Counted from the stretch's first letter, positions 27,842-37,775 are shown. The stretch is DNA of 64,000 nt from Luteolibacter luteus (GCF_012913485.1 NZ_CP051774.1:806001-870000); one strand, 5' to 3'. Notes: generated by a model from the letters alone, not told the origin. Numbers and translations: made by a program.

Positions 27842-28981
27842 ATGCGTCTCTCCGACCGCTACATCGGGCGCCAGATTCTCTTTGGCACGCTCTTTGCCAT
27901 TGTCCTTCTGAGCACCATCCTTGTGATGGGGAGCCTGTTCCAGAGCCTGCGCATGCTGATCGTGGATTTCGGCGCTCCGCTTTCCATCATTCTCGAGTTC
28001 CTGCTGGCGACGATTCCCTTCTCCCTGATCTACACTGTCCCTTGGGCTTTCTTGTCAGCGGTACTGCTGGTTTTCGGCCGCATGTCCTCGGACAATGAGC
28101 TGATCGGCTTCCGGGTGGCCGGCCTCAGTCTGAAGCGCCTCTCGCTTCCCGTGTTCGTGATCGGGGCGGTCCTTTCCGCGCTTTGCCTCTGGCTGAACCT
28201 TGAGGTGGCCCCGCAGGCGAAGGCCAATGTAAAGAACATCTCGCTCCGGGCTTTCTTCACCGACCCGCAACGGATCCTCAGCGCCGCAGCGGAAAAGGAC
28301 GGGCTGGAACGGCTCGAGAAGAGCGCGGGCAACGTGCGTGCCTACATCGACAAGTCCGACGGCTCGCTGATGGAAGGCATGCACCTCTTCCAGATTCCGA
28401 AGCCGGGAGACAAGAACGAGGGACGAAATACCTATGTCCACGCGATGAAGGCAGAGGCCGTCATCGACAACGTGAAGAAGGAATTCCGCTTCCATCTCTA
28501 CGACGCTTTGTTCGAGACGGTGGACAAGGAAGGCCTGCCAAAAATCGCCCTCGCCCGTGAGGCCGTTCCGGTGGTGCTACCTTTCACCCCGGCACCGCAA
28601 AAGCAGGACCCGGCAACCATGGGGAATGCGCAGATCAAGGACTTCATCCGCAACATCGATACCAATCTGCCCTCGTTCAAGGACAAGCCCGATCTCAAGA
28701 ACACCGTCATCTCCCGCTACAATGCGGAGGTCCAGCGGCGCTACGCTTCGTCCTTCGCCTGCATCGCCTTCGCCTTCATCGGCGTGCCACTGGGCGTGAA
28801 AGCCCGGCGCAAGGACACCTCCACCGGGCTCATCATCAGCCTCCTCATCGGCGGGGCCTATTTCATCTGCGGGATGCTGGGAGGAAAGACGCCGAATGGA
28901 GTCGTGATCGCCAATTGGGCTCCAAATGTGGTATGCGTGATTCTGGGACTCTACCTGCTGCGCCGCGCCCGCTTCCGGTAA
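27842..28981 (+). CDS. LptF/LptG family permease
   Basis: The LptF/G permeases form the transmembrane part of the ABC transporter that extracts LPS from the inner membrane. This 379-residue protein starts MRLSDRYIGRQILFG, the family signature, and has six predicted membrane segments, three on each side of a periplasmic jellyroll (about residues 115-270). ETVDKEGLPKIAL lies in the jellyroll and YASSFACIAFAFIGVPLG opens the second membrane block. Whether it is LptF or LptG cannot be told here; no LptB ATPase is adjacent. Confidence 0.92.
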   Translation: MRLSDRYIGRQILFGTLFAIVLLSTILVMGSLFQSLRMLIVDFGAPLSIILEFLLATIPFSLIYTVPWAFLSAVLLVFGRMSSDNELIGFRVAGLSLKRLSLPVFVIGAVLSALCLWLNLEVAPQAKANVKNISLRAFFTDPQRILSAAAEKDGLERLEKSAGNVRAYIDKSDGSLMEGMHLFQIPKPGDKNEGRNTYVHAMKAEAVIDNVKKEFRFHLYDALFETVDKEGLPKIALAREAVPVVLPFTPAPQKQDPATMGNAQIKDFIRNIDTNLPSFKDKPDLKNTVISRYNAEVQRRYASSFACIAFAFIGVPLGVKARRKDTSTGLIISLLIGGAYFICGMLGGKTPNGVVIANWAPNVVCVILGLYLLRRARFR

Positions 28982-28996
28982 GATCCAGGAGAACCG

Positions 28997-30871
28997 ATGA
29001 TCCCGCATTTCCATCCGCGCCGCATTCTCCGCCGAACGACGGAGTTCTTCCGCGGCGGAAAGCTGGATCCCTTCCCCATTCTCCACACGCTGCGAAAGTA
29101 TGATCGCGAGAAGTTCCGAGCGGACGGGAAGGCGGCGCTGAATGTATCCCTCCTCGATATCCCGCAGGGCATCGCCTACGCGGCCATCGCCGAACTGCCG
29201 ATCGTCTTCGGCATCGCGTGTTCCGCCACGGCCTCGCTGATCGCTCCGCTCTTCGCGGGCTCCCGGCACACGATTCTGGGGCCAACGAATGCGACGGCTT
29301 TCATGCTCTTCGGCTTTTTCGCCATGGAGCCGGCCTTGGCCGTCCGGGAAACCCAGCTCGTGCCGCTGCTGGTGATGATGGTCGGGATCTTCTGCCTCCT
29401 CGGTTCGATCCTCCGGCTGGCGGACCTGCTGCAGTATATCTCCCGCTCCGTGCTGGTAGGCTACGTCTCCGGTGCCGCGGTGCTGATCATGACGAACCAG
29501 ATGAAGCACCTGTTGGGCGTGGCTTACGAGGTGGACGTCCTGCGGCCCCGGACCTTCGTAGGCTTGGTGGAAGCCTTGGTCCTTTCCCTGCCCCATGCGA
29601 TCTGGCCGCCGATGGTGATCGGTGCGGTGACCTTCGTAATCTTCACCGTGCTGCGAAAATGGAAGCCGCGCTGGCCAAACCTGGCGATTACCCTGGTGGC
29701 AGTGTCGGCAGTCTTCGGAACCCTCGCCCATCAGAAAGGCAGCCCCTTCGAACAGGTCGCGCGCTTCCGCACCTTCAGCCCGGAGGACCTGATGCCTTCC
29801 CTGCCCTCGCTCGCCTACTCGGGCGTCTTCGAGGATATCGCCGCGCTCCTGGGGGTGGCACTGGCCATCGGCTTCCTAGCTTGCCTGGAAAACACCCTGA
29901 TGGCGAAGACCATCGCTTCCCGCTCGGGCGACCGCGCCGACGTAAACCAGGACATGTTCGCCGTGGGTGCCGCGAACCTCGCCTCAGCCATCGCCGGCGG
30001 CATGCCGGCTTCCGGCTCGCTGCTGAGATCGACGTTGAATTTCAACTCGGGCGCACGCACGCGGATGTCGTCGATCTACTCAGGGCTGCTGGTTCTCTCC
30101 GCCGCGCTGATCATCGCGTGGCTCCCCCGCTACGGCGGAATCGCGCTCATCGACTACGTGCCGAAGGCCGCGCTCGCCGCACTCATCATCGGCATCGCAC
30201 TCGCGCTGATCAACCGGCATAATATCCGGATCTGTGCCCGCTCCACGCCAGACGATGCGGCGGTGCTGGTGACAACCTTCATCGCCACGCTGATCGCTCC
30301 GCTTCACTTGGCGATCTTCATCGGCGTGGCGCTTTCCGTGAGCCTTTTCCTGCGCAAGGCCAGCCGCCCCCACCTCGTCGAATATGAGTTCAACGACGCC
30401 GGTGAACTGCGGCAGATGGGTGAGAAACGCCAGCGCCCGAACCCCGCGATCTCGATCGTTCACGTCGAGGGCGACCTTTTCTTCGGCGCAGCGGAACTGT
30501 TCCGCACCCAGATTCAGCGCACCGCTGCAGATGCCTCGCTGAAGATCATGATCCTGCGCTTGAAAAACGCGCGCCATCTCGACGCCACCTCGGTGCTGGC
30601 GCTGGAGGACTTGATCAAGTTCATGCGCGCGAACGATCGCCACGTGCTGATCTCCGGGGCCACACGTGATGTCTACCGCGTCTTGAAGAATTCCGGTGTG
30701 CTCGAAACCATCCAGCAAGGCGCCGATCGAAAGGCAGGCCAGAGCAATATTTTCCTCAACCGCCCGAGCAACCCGAACCTCTCCACGCGGGATGCGTTGA
30801 AGCGTGCTCAACAATTGCTCGGCGGCGAGAAAGCGGACATCCGGATCTTCTACGATCCGGCGAAGAAATAG
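28997..30871 (+). CDS. SulP family anion transporter with STAS domain
   Basis: The 624-residue protein has a SulP membrane core with about 12 helices. The motif DIPQGIAYAAIAELP in the first helix is characteristic, and NLASAIAGGMPASGSLLRS is the second-repeat motif. The C-terminal cytoplasmic STAS domain (~480-580) includes VHVEGDLFFGAAE and LDATSVLAL. Substrates in this family include sulfate and bicarbonate; none can be assigned. It starts 15 bases after the LptF/G gene. Confidence 0.95.
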   Translation: MIPHFHPRRILRRTTEFFRGGKLDPFPILHTLRKYDREKFRADGKAALNVSLLDIPQGIAYAAIAELPIVFGIACSATASLIAPLFAGSRHTILGPTNATAFMLFGFFAMEPALAVRETQLVPLLVMMVGIFCLLGSILRLADLLQYISRSVLVGYVSGAAVLIMTNQMKHLLGVAYEVDVLRPRTFVGLVEALVLSLPHAIWPPMVIGAVTFVIFTVLRKWKPRWPNLAITLVAVSAVFGTLAHQKGSPFEQVARFRTFSPEDLMPSLPSLAYSGVFEDIAALLGVALAIGFLACLENTLMAKTIASRSGDRADVNQDMFAVGAANLASAIAGGMPASGSLLRSTLNFNSGARTRMSSIYSGLLVLSAALIIAWLPRYGGIALIDYVPKAALAALIIGIALALINRHNIRICARSTPDDAAVLVTTFIATLIAPLHLAIFIGVALSVSLFLRKASRPHLVEYEFNDAGELRQMGEKRQRPNPAISIVHVEGDLFFGAAELFRTQIQRTAADASLKIMILRLKNARHLDATSVLALEDLIKFMRANDRHVLISGATRDVYRVLKNSGVLETIQQGADRKAGQSNIFLNRPSNPNLSTRDALKRAQQLLGGEKADIRIFYDPAKK

Positions 30872-30877
30872 ACCTTC

Positions 30878-31564
30878 CTACTTGTCCTCCGAGATGAAGC
30901 GGTAGACGAAGGCACCAAGGACCGCACCGATGATCGGAGCCACCCAGAAGAGCCAAAGCTGCTGAAGAGCCCAGCCACCGGCAAATACCGCCACCGCCGT
31001 GCTGCGGGCCGGATTCACCGAAGTATTCGTAACCGGGATGCTGATGAGGTGGATCAAGGTAAGCCCCAGGCCGATCGCAATCGGCGCGAAGCCCTGCGGT
31101 GCCCGCTTGTCCGTGGCCCCCAGGATGATGATCAGGAACATCATCGTCATCACGATCTCGGTCACGAGACCCGCCACCATCGAATACTTGTCCGGAGAAT
31201 GTTCGGCATAGCCGTTCGAAGCAAACCCGCCCGCCAGACTGAACCCGGCCTTCCCGGATGCGATGAGATACAGCACGGCAGCACCAGCAATACCACCCGC
31301 GACTTGCGCACCAATATAGGGCAGCAGCTTCGAAGACGGAAAGCGTCCGCCCAGCATCAAGCCGATCGAAACGGCGGGATTCAGGTGGCATCCGGAAATG
31401 TGGCCGATGGCGTAGGCCATGGTCAGCACGGTCAGGCCGAAGGCGAAGGCCACCCCGACAAAGCCGATCCCTAGCTCGGGATAACCGGCGGCAAGCACGG
31501 CACTCCCGCAACCGCCAAGAACCAGCCAGAAGGTTCCGAAAAATTCAGCAGCGTACTGTTTCAT
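30878..31564 (-). CDS. aqpZ: Aquaporin Z-type water channel
   Basis: The 228-residue protein has six membrane helices and both NPA boxes, HLNPAVS and [30 protein letters not shown] is a typical AqpZ N-terminus (broken here into its parts: [13 protein letters not shown] then CGSAVLAA). It is expected to pass water across the inner membrane. It ends six bases from the SulP gene, tail to tail. A palindrome sits just before the start. Confidence 0.95.
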   Translation of the reverse strand: MKQYAAEFFGTFWLVLGGCGSAVLAAGYPELGIGFVGVAFAFGLTVLTMAYAIGHISGCHLNPAVSIGLMLGGRFPSSKLLPYIGAQVAGGIAGAAVLYLIASGKAGFSLAGGFASNGYAEHSPDKYSMVAGLVTEIVMTMMFLIIILGATDKRAPQGFAPIAIGLGLTLIHLISIPVTNTSVNPARSTAVAVFAGGWALQQLWLFWVAPIIGAVLGAFVYRFISEDK

Positions 31565-31568
31565 ATAT

Positions 31569-31582
31569 CACATGCGCATGTG
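31569..31582. promoter_or_regulatory. 14-bp perfect palindrome at the aqpZ start
   Basis: CACATGCGCATGTG is a perfect 14-bp palindrome, four bases upstream of the aqpZ start codon where a ribosome binding site would lie. It could be an operator or a leader hairpin. Its position makes chance less attractive, but there is no second copy in view. Confidence 0.4.
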
Positions 31583-32103
31583 TTTGAGTTGGAGACGACG
31601 ACTGCCAACCGGCCCTCCGGCAGGAGCAGGGCCGGGCATAAAACAGCACCGGCTCGCTCCAAATCCGGCTTTATGCGCCGATTGACACCATCGCGCGTAT
31701 AATCAGGCCGGCGCTATGGATCAAGAACAAAGGGGAAGCATTCCCGTTAGAAGAAGGTCACTATCCGAAGACTTCCAAGGGCCGATAGAGTTCGTTAGAG
31801 CACCCCGGACAGTTATGCGAACGAAAGCCCGCGCCGGCACCCACCGGGGTCTCCGATATTCTTCGTTCCGCGGCAGTAGAACCTCATTCCAGCATGGGCG
31901 AAACTACGCGCCCATGCCTTCCACATCCGCTTGTTCCTCTTCACAAAGCCCTTCACCGGCAAAACCGCCGGAATCTTTCAACTGCCAGCTAGCGCGCCGG
32001 ACAGGGCCCGCCTGTTATTTTTTCTCTTTTAACAGGTGGAACAGGCGTGAAATTCCAGAGGTCCCCGGTATCCGCAGGGCGCGAAGCCAGCCCCGGTTTC
32101 GAG
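31583..32103. other. 521-base intergenic region with no convincing gene
   Basis: Between aqpZ and lpxI I find no believable gene. A 148-codon plus-strand frame at 31716-32162 has Arg/Ser/Pro-rich non-protein composition and overlaps lpxI. The region holds the aqpZ promoter, a TATAAT at 31698-31703, and an inverted repeat at 32011-32036. A small RNA is possible but not shown. Confidence 0.5.
32011..32036. repeat. Inverted repeat CCTGTTA/TAACAGG
   Basis: Two 7-base arms flank a 12-base T-rich loop (TTTTTTCTCTTT), 68 bases beyond the lpxI stop. The T-run is in the loop, so it is not a standard terminator in either direction. Confidence 0.4.
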
Positions 32104-32934
32104 TCAACGCCCCCCTTCATCCATGGCGTGCACGCTCACCCCATGCTCTAGGCAGAGCTTGAAGACCGTGTCGCGCTCCAGCACCAGGGTCTTGTTCGCC
32201 TCCACGGTGATCGCCTTCACCCCGGCCTCGACGCAGGTCTGGATGGTCAGGGGACCGACCACCGGCACATCGAAGCGAAAGTCTTGGTTCGGCTTGGAGA
32301 CCTTTACCAGCATCACGTCCTTGCCGTGGCCCAGTTCACCGCCGCGCTTGATGCAAGCATTGGTGCCCTCGAAAGCCTCGACCGCCAGCACCGTGCCATG
32401 ACGGACCACCACGGTCTGACCGATGTCGAGACGGCTGGTCTCCTTCGCCATGCGGAAACCGAACGCGGCATCCTCAAGCTGGCGCTTCTTCATCACCGGC
32501 CCGCAAACGTGCCCGGCTGGCGGCAAGAGGTCTTCCAGAAAGGTGGTGGCAGGCAGCAGGCGAATCCCGTCCTTCTCCAGTTCGTCCGCGATGCCGCCGA
32601 ACAGCGATTCCGCATTCCGCTCCTTGAGCCGTGCCAGCAACATCAGCGTCCGCAGGTCCGGCCGCAGGTCGAAGAGATTCTTCGGCGCGATCTGGCCAAC
32701 CATGATGGCCTCCTTCGCCTTCTGGGACTTGAAAAACTTGATCAGCTTTCCGAGCTGCCCGACGCGAAACCAATCGGCCGCGTCCACAAGCTCGAGGAAT
32801 TCCGGCTTCGTTTCCCCTTGGAAGGCCGCGGCCACAAGCTTCACCTCCGGGGATTTCGCCCGGGCCGCGCGCGCGAAGGTTTCCGGGTAAACCCCGTTGC
32901 CCGCGATGATGCCGATGATCCGTTGTTCCGCCAT
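32104..32934 (-). CDS. lpxI: UDP-2,3-diacylglucosamine pyrophosphatase LpxI (DUF1009 family)
   Basis: LpxI cleaves UDP-2,3-diacylglucosamine to lipid X, an early lipid A step that other bacteria do with LpxH. The protein begins IIGIIAGNGVYPETFARAA, contains GQTVVVRHGTVLAVEAFEGT, and ends with KPNQDFRFDVPVVGP and EANKTLVLERD, the family signature. The ATG at 32934 gives 276 residues, the usual length. Upstream codons to 32994 look non-coding. Lipid A synthesis here agrees with the LptD and LptF/G genes. Confidence 0.93.
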   Translation of the reverse strand: MAEQRIIGIIAGNGVYPETFARAARAKSPEVKLVAAAFQGETKPEFLELVDAADWFRVGQLGKLIKFFKSQKAKEAIMVGQIAPKNLFDLRPDLRTLMLLARLKERNAESLFGGIADELEKDGIRLLPATTFLEDLLPPAGHVCGPVMKKRQLEDAAFGFRMAKETSRLDIGQTVVVRHGTVLAVEAFEGTNACIKRGGELGHGKDVMLVKVSKPNQDFRFDVPVVGPLTIQTCVEAGVKAITVEANKTLVLERDTVFKLCLEHGVSVHAMDEGGR

Positions 32935-33051
32935 GCCTCGAAATCCGGACAGGCCATGCCTTTCGCTGCGCCTCGCCGGTGGCGGAATCCTCACGATTGC
33001 CGGAGGATGCGGCTAGCCGAAAAAATCCCCGCTGACTCAAATCGCTCCTCC

Positions 33052-33828
33052 TCAATATTCGCAGCGCACCTGGAAATCCGCATAGCCGTTCGCATTCCAA
33101 TCCACCACCCGGACCCGGAATTCCTCCCCCAGATCCTGGTTCAGATCCACCGCGATGCCGTTCACATACACGCCGTCCCCCGCTTGCTTCGGAGCCCGGT
33201 ACTCCGGCGTCACCCGCTGGATCACATTGCCTCCCGCATCGCTCACAATCACCCGGAAATGCTCGGCGGAGGCGGAATCGTAGTCCGGTCGCTGCCAATT
33301 CACCATCAGTCGCGCCTTCACTTCCATCGCTCCGAGGATCTCGGCGATCTCGTCCTCCCGATAAAGCTCCACTCTCAGCTTCACCGCCCTCTCGTTCTTC
33401 ACTTCTGCCTGCGACTGCAGCCGGATCTCGAGTCCCTCTCCCTCGGCAGGCGCCACGACAAATGCCTTTGGCAATTTCACTGGCGGAGGAGTTTGCTTCG
33501 CCTGCTCCTTCTCCCGTGCGGCCCTCAGCATCGCCTCGAGTTCGGCATACTTTCGTGCCTTCGCCTTTTCATAGGCCGCGGCCTTCTCGGCATCGAGGTC
33601 GTGCCTGCTTCGGACTTCCTCGGGCAAGCTCGCCACCGGCAATTTCGCCGTGCCCGTGGAATGTCGGATCGAAAGCCCGTCCGGCTCCACCTTCGTCACG
33701 CTCACCTCGTGGAATGTCCGGCCATCGGTCGTCGTCAGATCTTCCGATTTCACGTAACCACAGGTCAGCAGGGCCACGGCGCTCAGGTAACCAAACGGCT
33801 TAGCCAAAGAGGTGCGATTCGCGTGCAT
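33052..33828 (-). CDS. Secreted protein with coiled coil and beta domain, unknown
   Basis: The 258-residue product has a signal-like N-terminus (FGYLSAVALLTCGYVKS). Residues ~25-65 resemble a short SLA1/SHD1-like beta unit (TTTDGRTFHEVSVTKVEPDG). A Lys/Glu/Ala-rich coiled coil follows (~70-110). A C-terminal beta domain (~125-258) ends DWNANGYADFQVRCEY. I recognise no family for the last part. The open frame runs on into the tRNA-Leu upstream, so the ATG at 33828 is the only sensible start. Confidence 0.65.
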   Translation of the reverse strand: MHANRTSLAKPFGYLSAVALLTCGYVKSEDLTTTDGRTFHEVSVTKVEPDGLSIRHSTGTAKLPVASLPEEVRSRHDLDAEKAAAYEKAKARKYAELEAMLRAAREKEQAKQTPPPVKLPKAFVVAPAEGEGLEIRLQSQAEVKNERAVKLRVELYREDEIAEILGAMEVKARLMVNWQRPDYDSASAEHFRVIVSDAGGNVIQRVTPEYRAPKQAGDGVYVNGIAVDLNQDLGEEFRVRVVDWNANGYADFQVRCEY

Positions 33829-33894
33829 GCCGCTTTGGAGCGGATATACGGGAAAAGTATTCAACCCGAAGTCATTCTCCGGGGAAAAAGAAAG

Positions 33895-33974
33895 TACCGG
33901 CTGTGGGACTCGAACCCACACTCGTTAGAACTCGATTTTGAGTCGAGCGCGTCTACCAATTCCGCCAAGCCGGC
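33895..33974 (-). tRNA. tRNA-Leu (CAA)
   Basis: The minus strand folds as a cloverleaf: acceptor GCCGGCT/AGCCGGT, a GCG/CGC D-stem, anticodon stem CTCGA/TCGAG with anticodon CAA in the loop CTCAAAA, an 11-base variable arm and the T arm GTGGG/CCCAC. The discriminator is A and CCA is not encoded. The acceptor starts with a G-U pair. The 80-base length is on the short side for tRNA-Leu because of the small variable arm. Confidence 0.93.
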
Positions 33975-34117
33975 TTGGGGTGTGCGCGGGGTTTTAATGG
34001 CTCCCGGGGATCGGAGGCAAGGGTGAATCCAAGCTTTCCGAAAAGGTGCCTCGCCCCGGTGAGCCCGGATTCTCCCCCCAGATCACCCAAGCTCTGGCCC
34101 GGGACGAAGCATAGGAA

Positions 34118-37100
34118 CTATCGCAAGTCTTGGGGGCGGGGCAACACCGATCCATGCCGATGGCGGGTTTCCGAGATCGCCTGCTCCCGGAAAAACCCCG
34201 GAAGTTCAATCTTTCCCGACGAAACCGGCGCGTGCCGCACGAGACGGACACCCGCTTCAACGGCGGCAGCTGCAAGCTCCGGACCCGGTGAAGGCGCGCG
34301 CAGGATACCGGCACGGGTCGAGGCCAGGCGGCGGGCCAGATCGGACTCGCTTTCCCGGCGCAGAAGAACCCCGGAAACGGAGCAAGCCCGGTCGACCGGA
34401 ACCGAAACCTCCACCGCAACCCCTGCTGCCGCTGCGGCCAGGATCATGCGGGCCAGCTCGGTATCGCTGGTGCTCTCGTTCGCGCGGATCACACCATGAT
34501 CAAAACGACGGTAGCGGAAGAGGTTGCTTTCACACTCGAGCGCGGAGGGATCATGAACCGCACCGAACTCGTGCTCTATCCACCAGGCATCGCTCCCGGC
34601 AGCCGCATTGAGCTCGGCAGCATCCACTCCCGGCAGGGCGATGAAGATCGATTTGAGCAGATCGATGATCGGTCCGGAAAGCGGGGCCCGGAAATGAGGC
34701 GCCCTGTCGTTCTTCCAGGTCGCGAAGAGCGCCACGTAATTCGGGCCACCCGCCTTGGCACCCGGGCCGAAACAAGAGCGCTTCCAGCCACCAAACGGCT
34801 GGCGCTGGACAATGGCTCCCGTGATCGGGCGATTGATGTAGGCATTGCCCACTTCCACTTGCTCACGCCATTGGTCGAGTTCGGCCGGATCGAGCGAATG
34901 AATCCCGCCGGTGAGGCCGAATTGGGAATCATTCTGGATGCGGATCGCGTGCTTGAGATGATCCGCACGGATCAAGCCGAGCACCGGCCCGAAGCACTCG
35001 GTGCGGCGATACCAGCCGTCCGGCGCCACACCCAGCTTGATGCCCGGCGACCACAGGCAAGGATTGCCATCGACCATCTGCGGCTCGAGCAACCATTCTT
35101 CGCCGGGATCCAGCGTCGTCAGCGCACGCTGCAGGGCATCTCCGGGCTCTCGGATCACCGGCGTGGCAATCGAATCGTATTCCCAAGACGGGCCAACCTT
35201 CAGCGAAGCCGCGGCATCGCGGAGTTGGCGGCGGAAACCGGGGTCATCATAGACCTCCGCCTCGACGATCGCGAGCGAGGCTGCGGAGCACTTCTGCCCG
35301 GAATGACCGAAGGCGCTCTTCACCAGATCCTTCACCGCGAGGTCGGGATCAGCCGCCGCGGTGATCACCAGCGAGTTCTTCCCGGAGGTCTCGGCAAAGA
35401 GGCGCATCTGCGGGTTCCAGGACAGGAACATCCGCGCCGTTTCATAAGCACCGGTCAGCACCACGGCCCCAATCCGAAGATCGGTCACAAGGGAGCGTCC
35501 GATCTCATTGTCCGGACAGGGCAGGAACTGGAGTACCTCCCGCGGAATACCGGCGTCCCAAAGGGCATTCACCATCACCCACGCGGTGAGCACTGTCTCC
35601 GGGGCTGGCTTCAGGATCACTGTGTTCCCGGCAACCAGCGCGGCGAGGATGCCGCCGCAGGGAATTGCATAAGGGAAATTCCAAGGCGGAGTTACCAGCA
35701 CCGTGCCCAGCGGCTCGGAAGAAAGGCCATCGAAGTCCTCGTCCTTGGAAAAACTGCGCGCATAGTAATCGGCAAAGTCGATCGCCTCACTCAACTCGGC
35801 ATCCGCTTCCATCACGGACTTGCCGGCATCCAACACCATGGCCGCGATCGCTTCGCGGCGGTTGGCGGCGATGGATGCGGCAGCCTTGCAGAGCAGTTCA
35901 CCCCTTCCCTGCCACCCGAGATCCTTCCACACGGAGCGGGCATCCACCGCGGCGACCAGCGCCTGCTCCACTTGTTCCGGACCCGCAAGCGCATGGCGAT
36001 AAGCGACGATACCGGGACGGGAGGGATCATTCCCGGCTTCTTCCGCAGACCCGTTCACTGTCTGGCCTGCAATCTGAAGCGGCACGAAGGCAGGAGGCGC
36101 GTTGCGAAGCTCATCCACACGGCCGCGGATCCAGCGAACATTGTGAGTCAGCGACCAATCGGTGTCGGCTTCGTTGTGGAAAGGTGCATCAAGCGCATGA
36201 GGCTCACGGAATTCATTGGTGCGATCTTGCACACGCTGCGGACCGGCGAAGACCGTCTCCATCAGCGCACAGGCATTCAGGAAGCGCTCCTTCTGGCGCT
36301 CCCACGCCGCATCTCCCGGCTGCATGCCGAAGAGATCGTGCAAGAAATTCTCCGGGGATGTATTCTCATCCAGACGGCGGACGAGATAGGCGATCGCACT
36401 GTGGAAGTCCTCGCGCTTCACCACCGGCGCATACAGCAGCAGGCCCTTCGCGGCATCGCGCACAGTACGCGCTTGATGGTTCGCCATGCCTTCCAGCATC
36501 TCGAATTCCACGTGGTCCTCCACGGCTTCCCGGGCGCGGAGCAGCAGGCCGTAGGCGATGTCGAAAAGATTGTGGCTGGCTACGCCGAGACGCACCGCGC
36601 GGGCATTCTCCGGACGACAGCCTTCGTGAAGCATGCGCTTGAAGTTCGCATCCACCTCCACTTTCGAGCGATAGGGAGCGAGCGGCCAATCATGGATCTC
36701 GGAATCCACCTTTTCCATCGCAAGGTTCGCGCCCTTCACAATGCGGATCTTGATTCCCGCCCCTCCTGCATCGACACGGTTGAGAGCCCAAGCATTGAGT
36801 TCCTTCTGCACCGGCCACGCATCGGGCAAGTAGGCTTGGAGCACGATACCCGCTTCCAGCTTGTGGAATTCCGGTTCGTCCAGCACTTCGCGAAAAGCAG
36901 CGCAAGTCAGGCGCAGGTCGCGATACTCCTCCATGTCCAGGTTCACGAACTTCGCGCCGCCATCCGCCCGCCGATGCTGCACGGCCGCGCGATAGAGCAC
37001 GCGCAGGCGATCCTTGATCGCGACCAAAGTTTCATCGAGCGCGACCAGATGAATCTGGCTGAAGATCGCGGAGATCTTCACCGAGATGTAATCTGTCTCC

Positions 37101-37657
37101 GGATCCGCGAGACGCGCGAGGTTCGAATCAAGACGATGCCGCGCCTCTTCTTCACCGAGTACCGCTTCGCCGAGTTGGTTCAGGTTCATGCGCATCCCTG
37201 CCTCGCGGCGACGGATCAGGTGCTTGCGAAGCTTCTCTTCTTCCGCAGGCAAAATGACGGACGAGCTCTCCTGACGCATCTTCTCCGCGACCAGCGGCAT
37301 GACCACGTCCGGCACCGCAGCGGAGGCGATCTCGCCGGCCCGCATGGCGACGCGCGCTCCGAGCGGCAGATACTGCGGCACTCCATAATCATCGATGAGA
37401 TCGCGGAAGCGCTTCGCTTCGCGAGCCGCCGTCGGCGGGCGGAACACTTGATCGGCCATCGCGAAGGTGAAGGCCTTGCCCGCCGCATCGTGCATCATCG
37501 CGGCCATCTGGCGGGCTTGCATCTTCTCGCCCCAGCGCTGGCCGCGGGTTGCTTCGCGCAAAAGTTCGGCAGCCAGTTCAACGGCCTCCGCCGGAAGCGC
37601 GGCGTCGGACGGTCGGAATTGGCGGCAACGATCGATGCGGTCGCAAACACTAGTCAT
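34118..37657 (-). CDS. putA: Bifunctional proline dehydrogenase / P5C dehydrogenase
   Basis: This 1,179-residue enzyme oxidises proline to glutamate in two linked steps. The first half (~90-480) is the FAD proline dehydrogenase barrel, with YISVKISAIFSQI and GIVLQAYLPDA and KIRIVKGANLAME. The second (~530-1000) is an aldehyde dehydrogenase with FAETSGKNSLVIT and the catalytic Cys790 in GQKCSAAS. A ~190-residue C-terminal region of PutA type follows. There is no N-terminal ribbon-helix-helix, so it is not a self-repressor. I start at the ATG at 37657; the frame is open to 37855 without similarity. Confidence 0.95.
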   Translation of the reverse strand: MTSVCDRIDRCRQFRPSDAALPAEAVELAAELLREATRGQRWGEKMQARQMAAMMHDAAGKAFTFAMADQVFRPPTAAREAKRFRDLIDDYGVPQYLPLGARVAMRAGEIASAAVPDVVMPLVAEKMRQESSSVILPAEEEKLRKHLIRRREAGMRMNLNQLGEAVLGEEEARHRLDSNLARLADPETDYISVKISAIFSQIHLVALDETLVAIKDRLRVLYRAAVQHRRADGGAKFVNLDMEEYRDLRLTCAAFREVLDEPEFHKLEAGIVLQAYLPDAWPVQKELNAWALNRVDAGGAGIKIRIVKGANLAMEKVDSEIHDWPLAPYRSKVEVDANFKRMLHEGCRPENARAVRLGVASHNLFDIAYGLLLRAREAVEDHVEFEMLEGMANHQARTVRDAAKGLLLYAPVVKREDFHSAIAYLVRRLDENTSPENFLHDLFGMQPGDAAWERQKERFLNACALMETVFAGPQRVQDRTNEFREPHALDAPFHNEADTDWSLTHNVRWIRGRVDELRNAPPAFVPLQIAGQTVNGSAEEAGNDPSRPGIVAYRHALAGPEQVEQALVAAVDARSVWKDLGWQGRGELLCKAAASIAANRREAIAAMVLDAGKSVMEADAELSEAIDFADYYARSFSKDEDFDGLSSEPLGTVLVTPPWNFPYAIPCGGILAALVAGNTVILKPAPETVLTAWVMVNALWDAGIPREVLQFLPCPDNEIGRSLVTDLRIGAVVLTGAYETARMFLSWNPQMRLFAETSGKNSLVITAAADPDLAVKDLVKSAFGHSGQKCSAASLAIVEAEVYDDPGFRRQLRDAAASLKVGPSWEYDSIATPVIREPGDALQRALTTLDPGEEWLLEPQMVDGNPCLWSPGIKLGVAPDGWYRRTECFGPVLGLIRADHLKHAIRIQNDSQFGLTGGIHSLDPAELDQWREQVEVGNAYINRPITGAIVQRQPFGGWKRSCFGPGAKAGGPNYVALFATWKNDRAPHFRAPLSGPIIDLLKSIFIALPGVDAAELNAAAGSDAWWIEHEFGAVHDPSALECESNLFRYRRFDHGVIRANESTSDTELARMILAAAAAGVAVEVSVPVDRACSVSGVLLRRESESDLARRLASTRAGILRAPSPGPELAAAAVEAGVRLVRHAPVSSGKIELPGFFREQAISETRHRHGSVLPRPQDLR

Positions 37658-37751
37658 ACCCGTCACTTTAGCACCCCCGTCTTGACCGATTCGACCAAAG
37701 GCCACGGCGTCGGGGGCAAATTGCGGGGTTTTCACAACAAATGAAAAAGGC

Positions 37752-37775
37752 CTACCTAGATGAATAGACAGGTAG
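37752..37775. promoter_or_regulatory. Inverted repeat between putA and the divergent heme-type gene
   Basis: CTACCT/AGGTAG arms with a 12-base spacer lie mid-way in the 199-base divergent promoter region. It could be an operator for either gene. Confidence 0.3.

Noticed and set aside
31682-31703. TTGACA and TATAAT near each other
   Set aside because: The spacer is 10 bases, not about 17, so they cannot work together as a sigma-70 promoter.
31716-32162. A 148-codon frame in the aqpZ-lpxI gap
   Set aside because: Arg/Ser/Pro-rich with no secondary-structure logic, and it runs into the 3' end of lpxI.
33829-33921. Upstream extension of the secreted protein at 33052
   Set aside because: The extra codons lie in the tRNA-Leu gene and resemble no protein.
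34496-37744. A 1,082-codon open frame antisense to putA
   Set aside because: It mirrors putA codon structure in a GC-rich gene and has Arg/His-rich composition with no domain; PutA itself is unmistakable.
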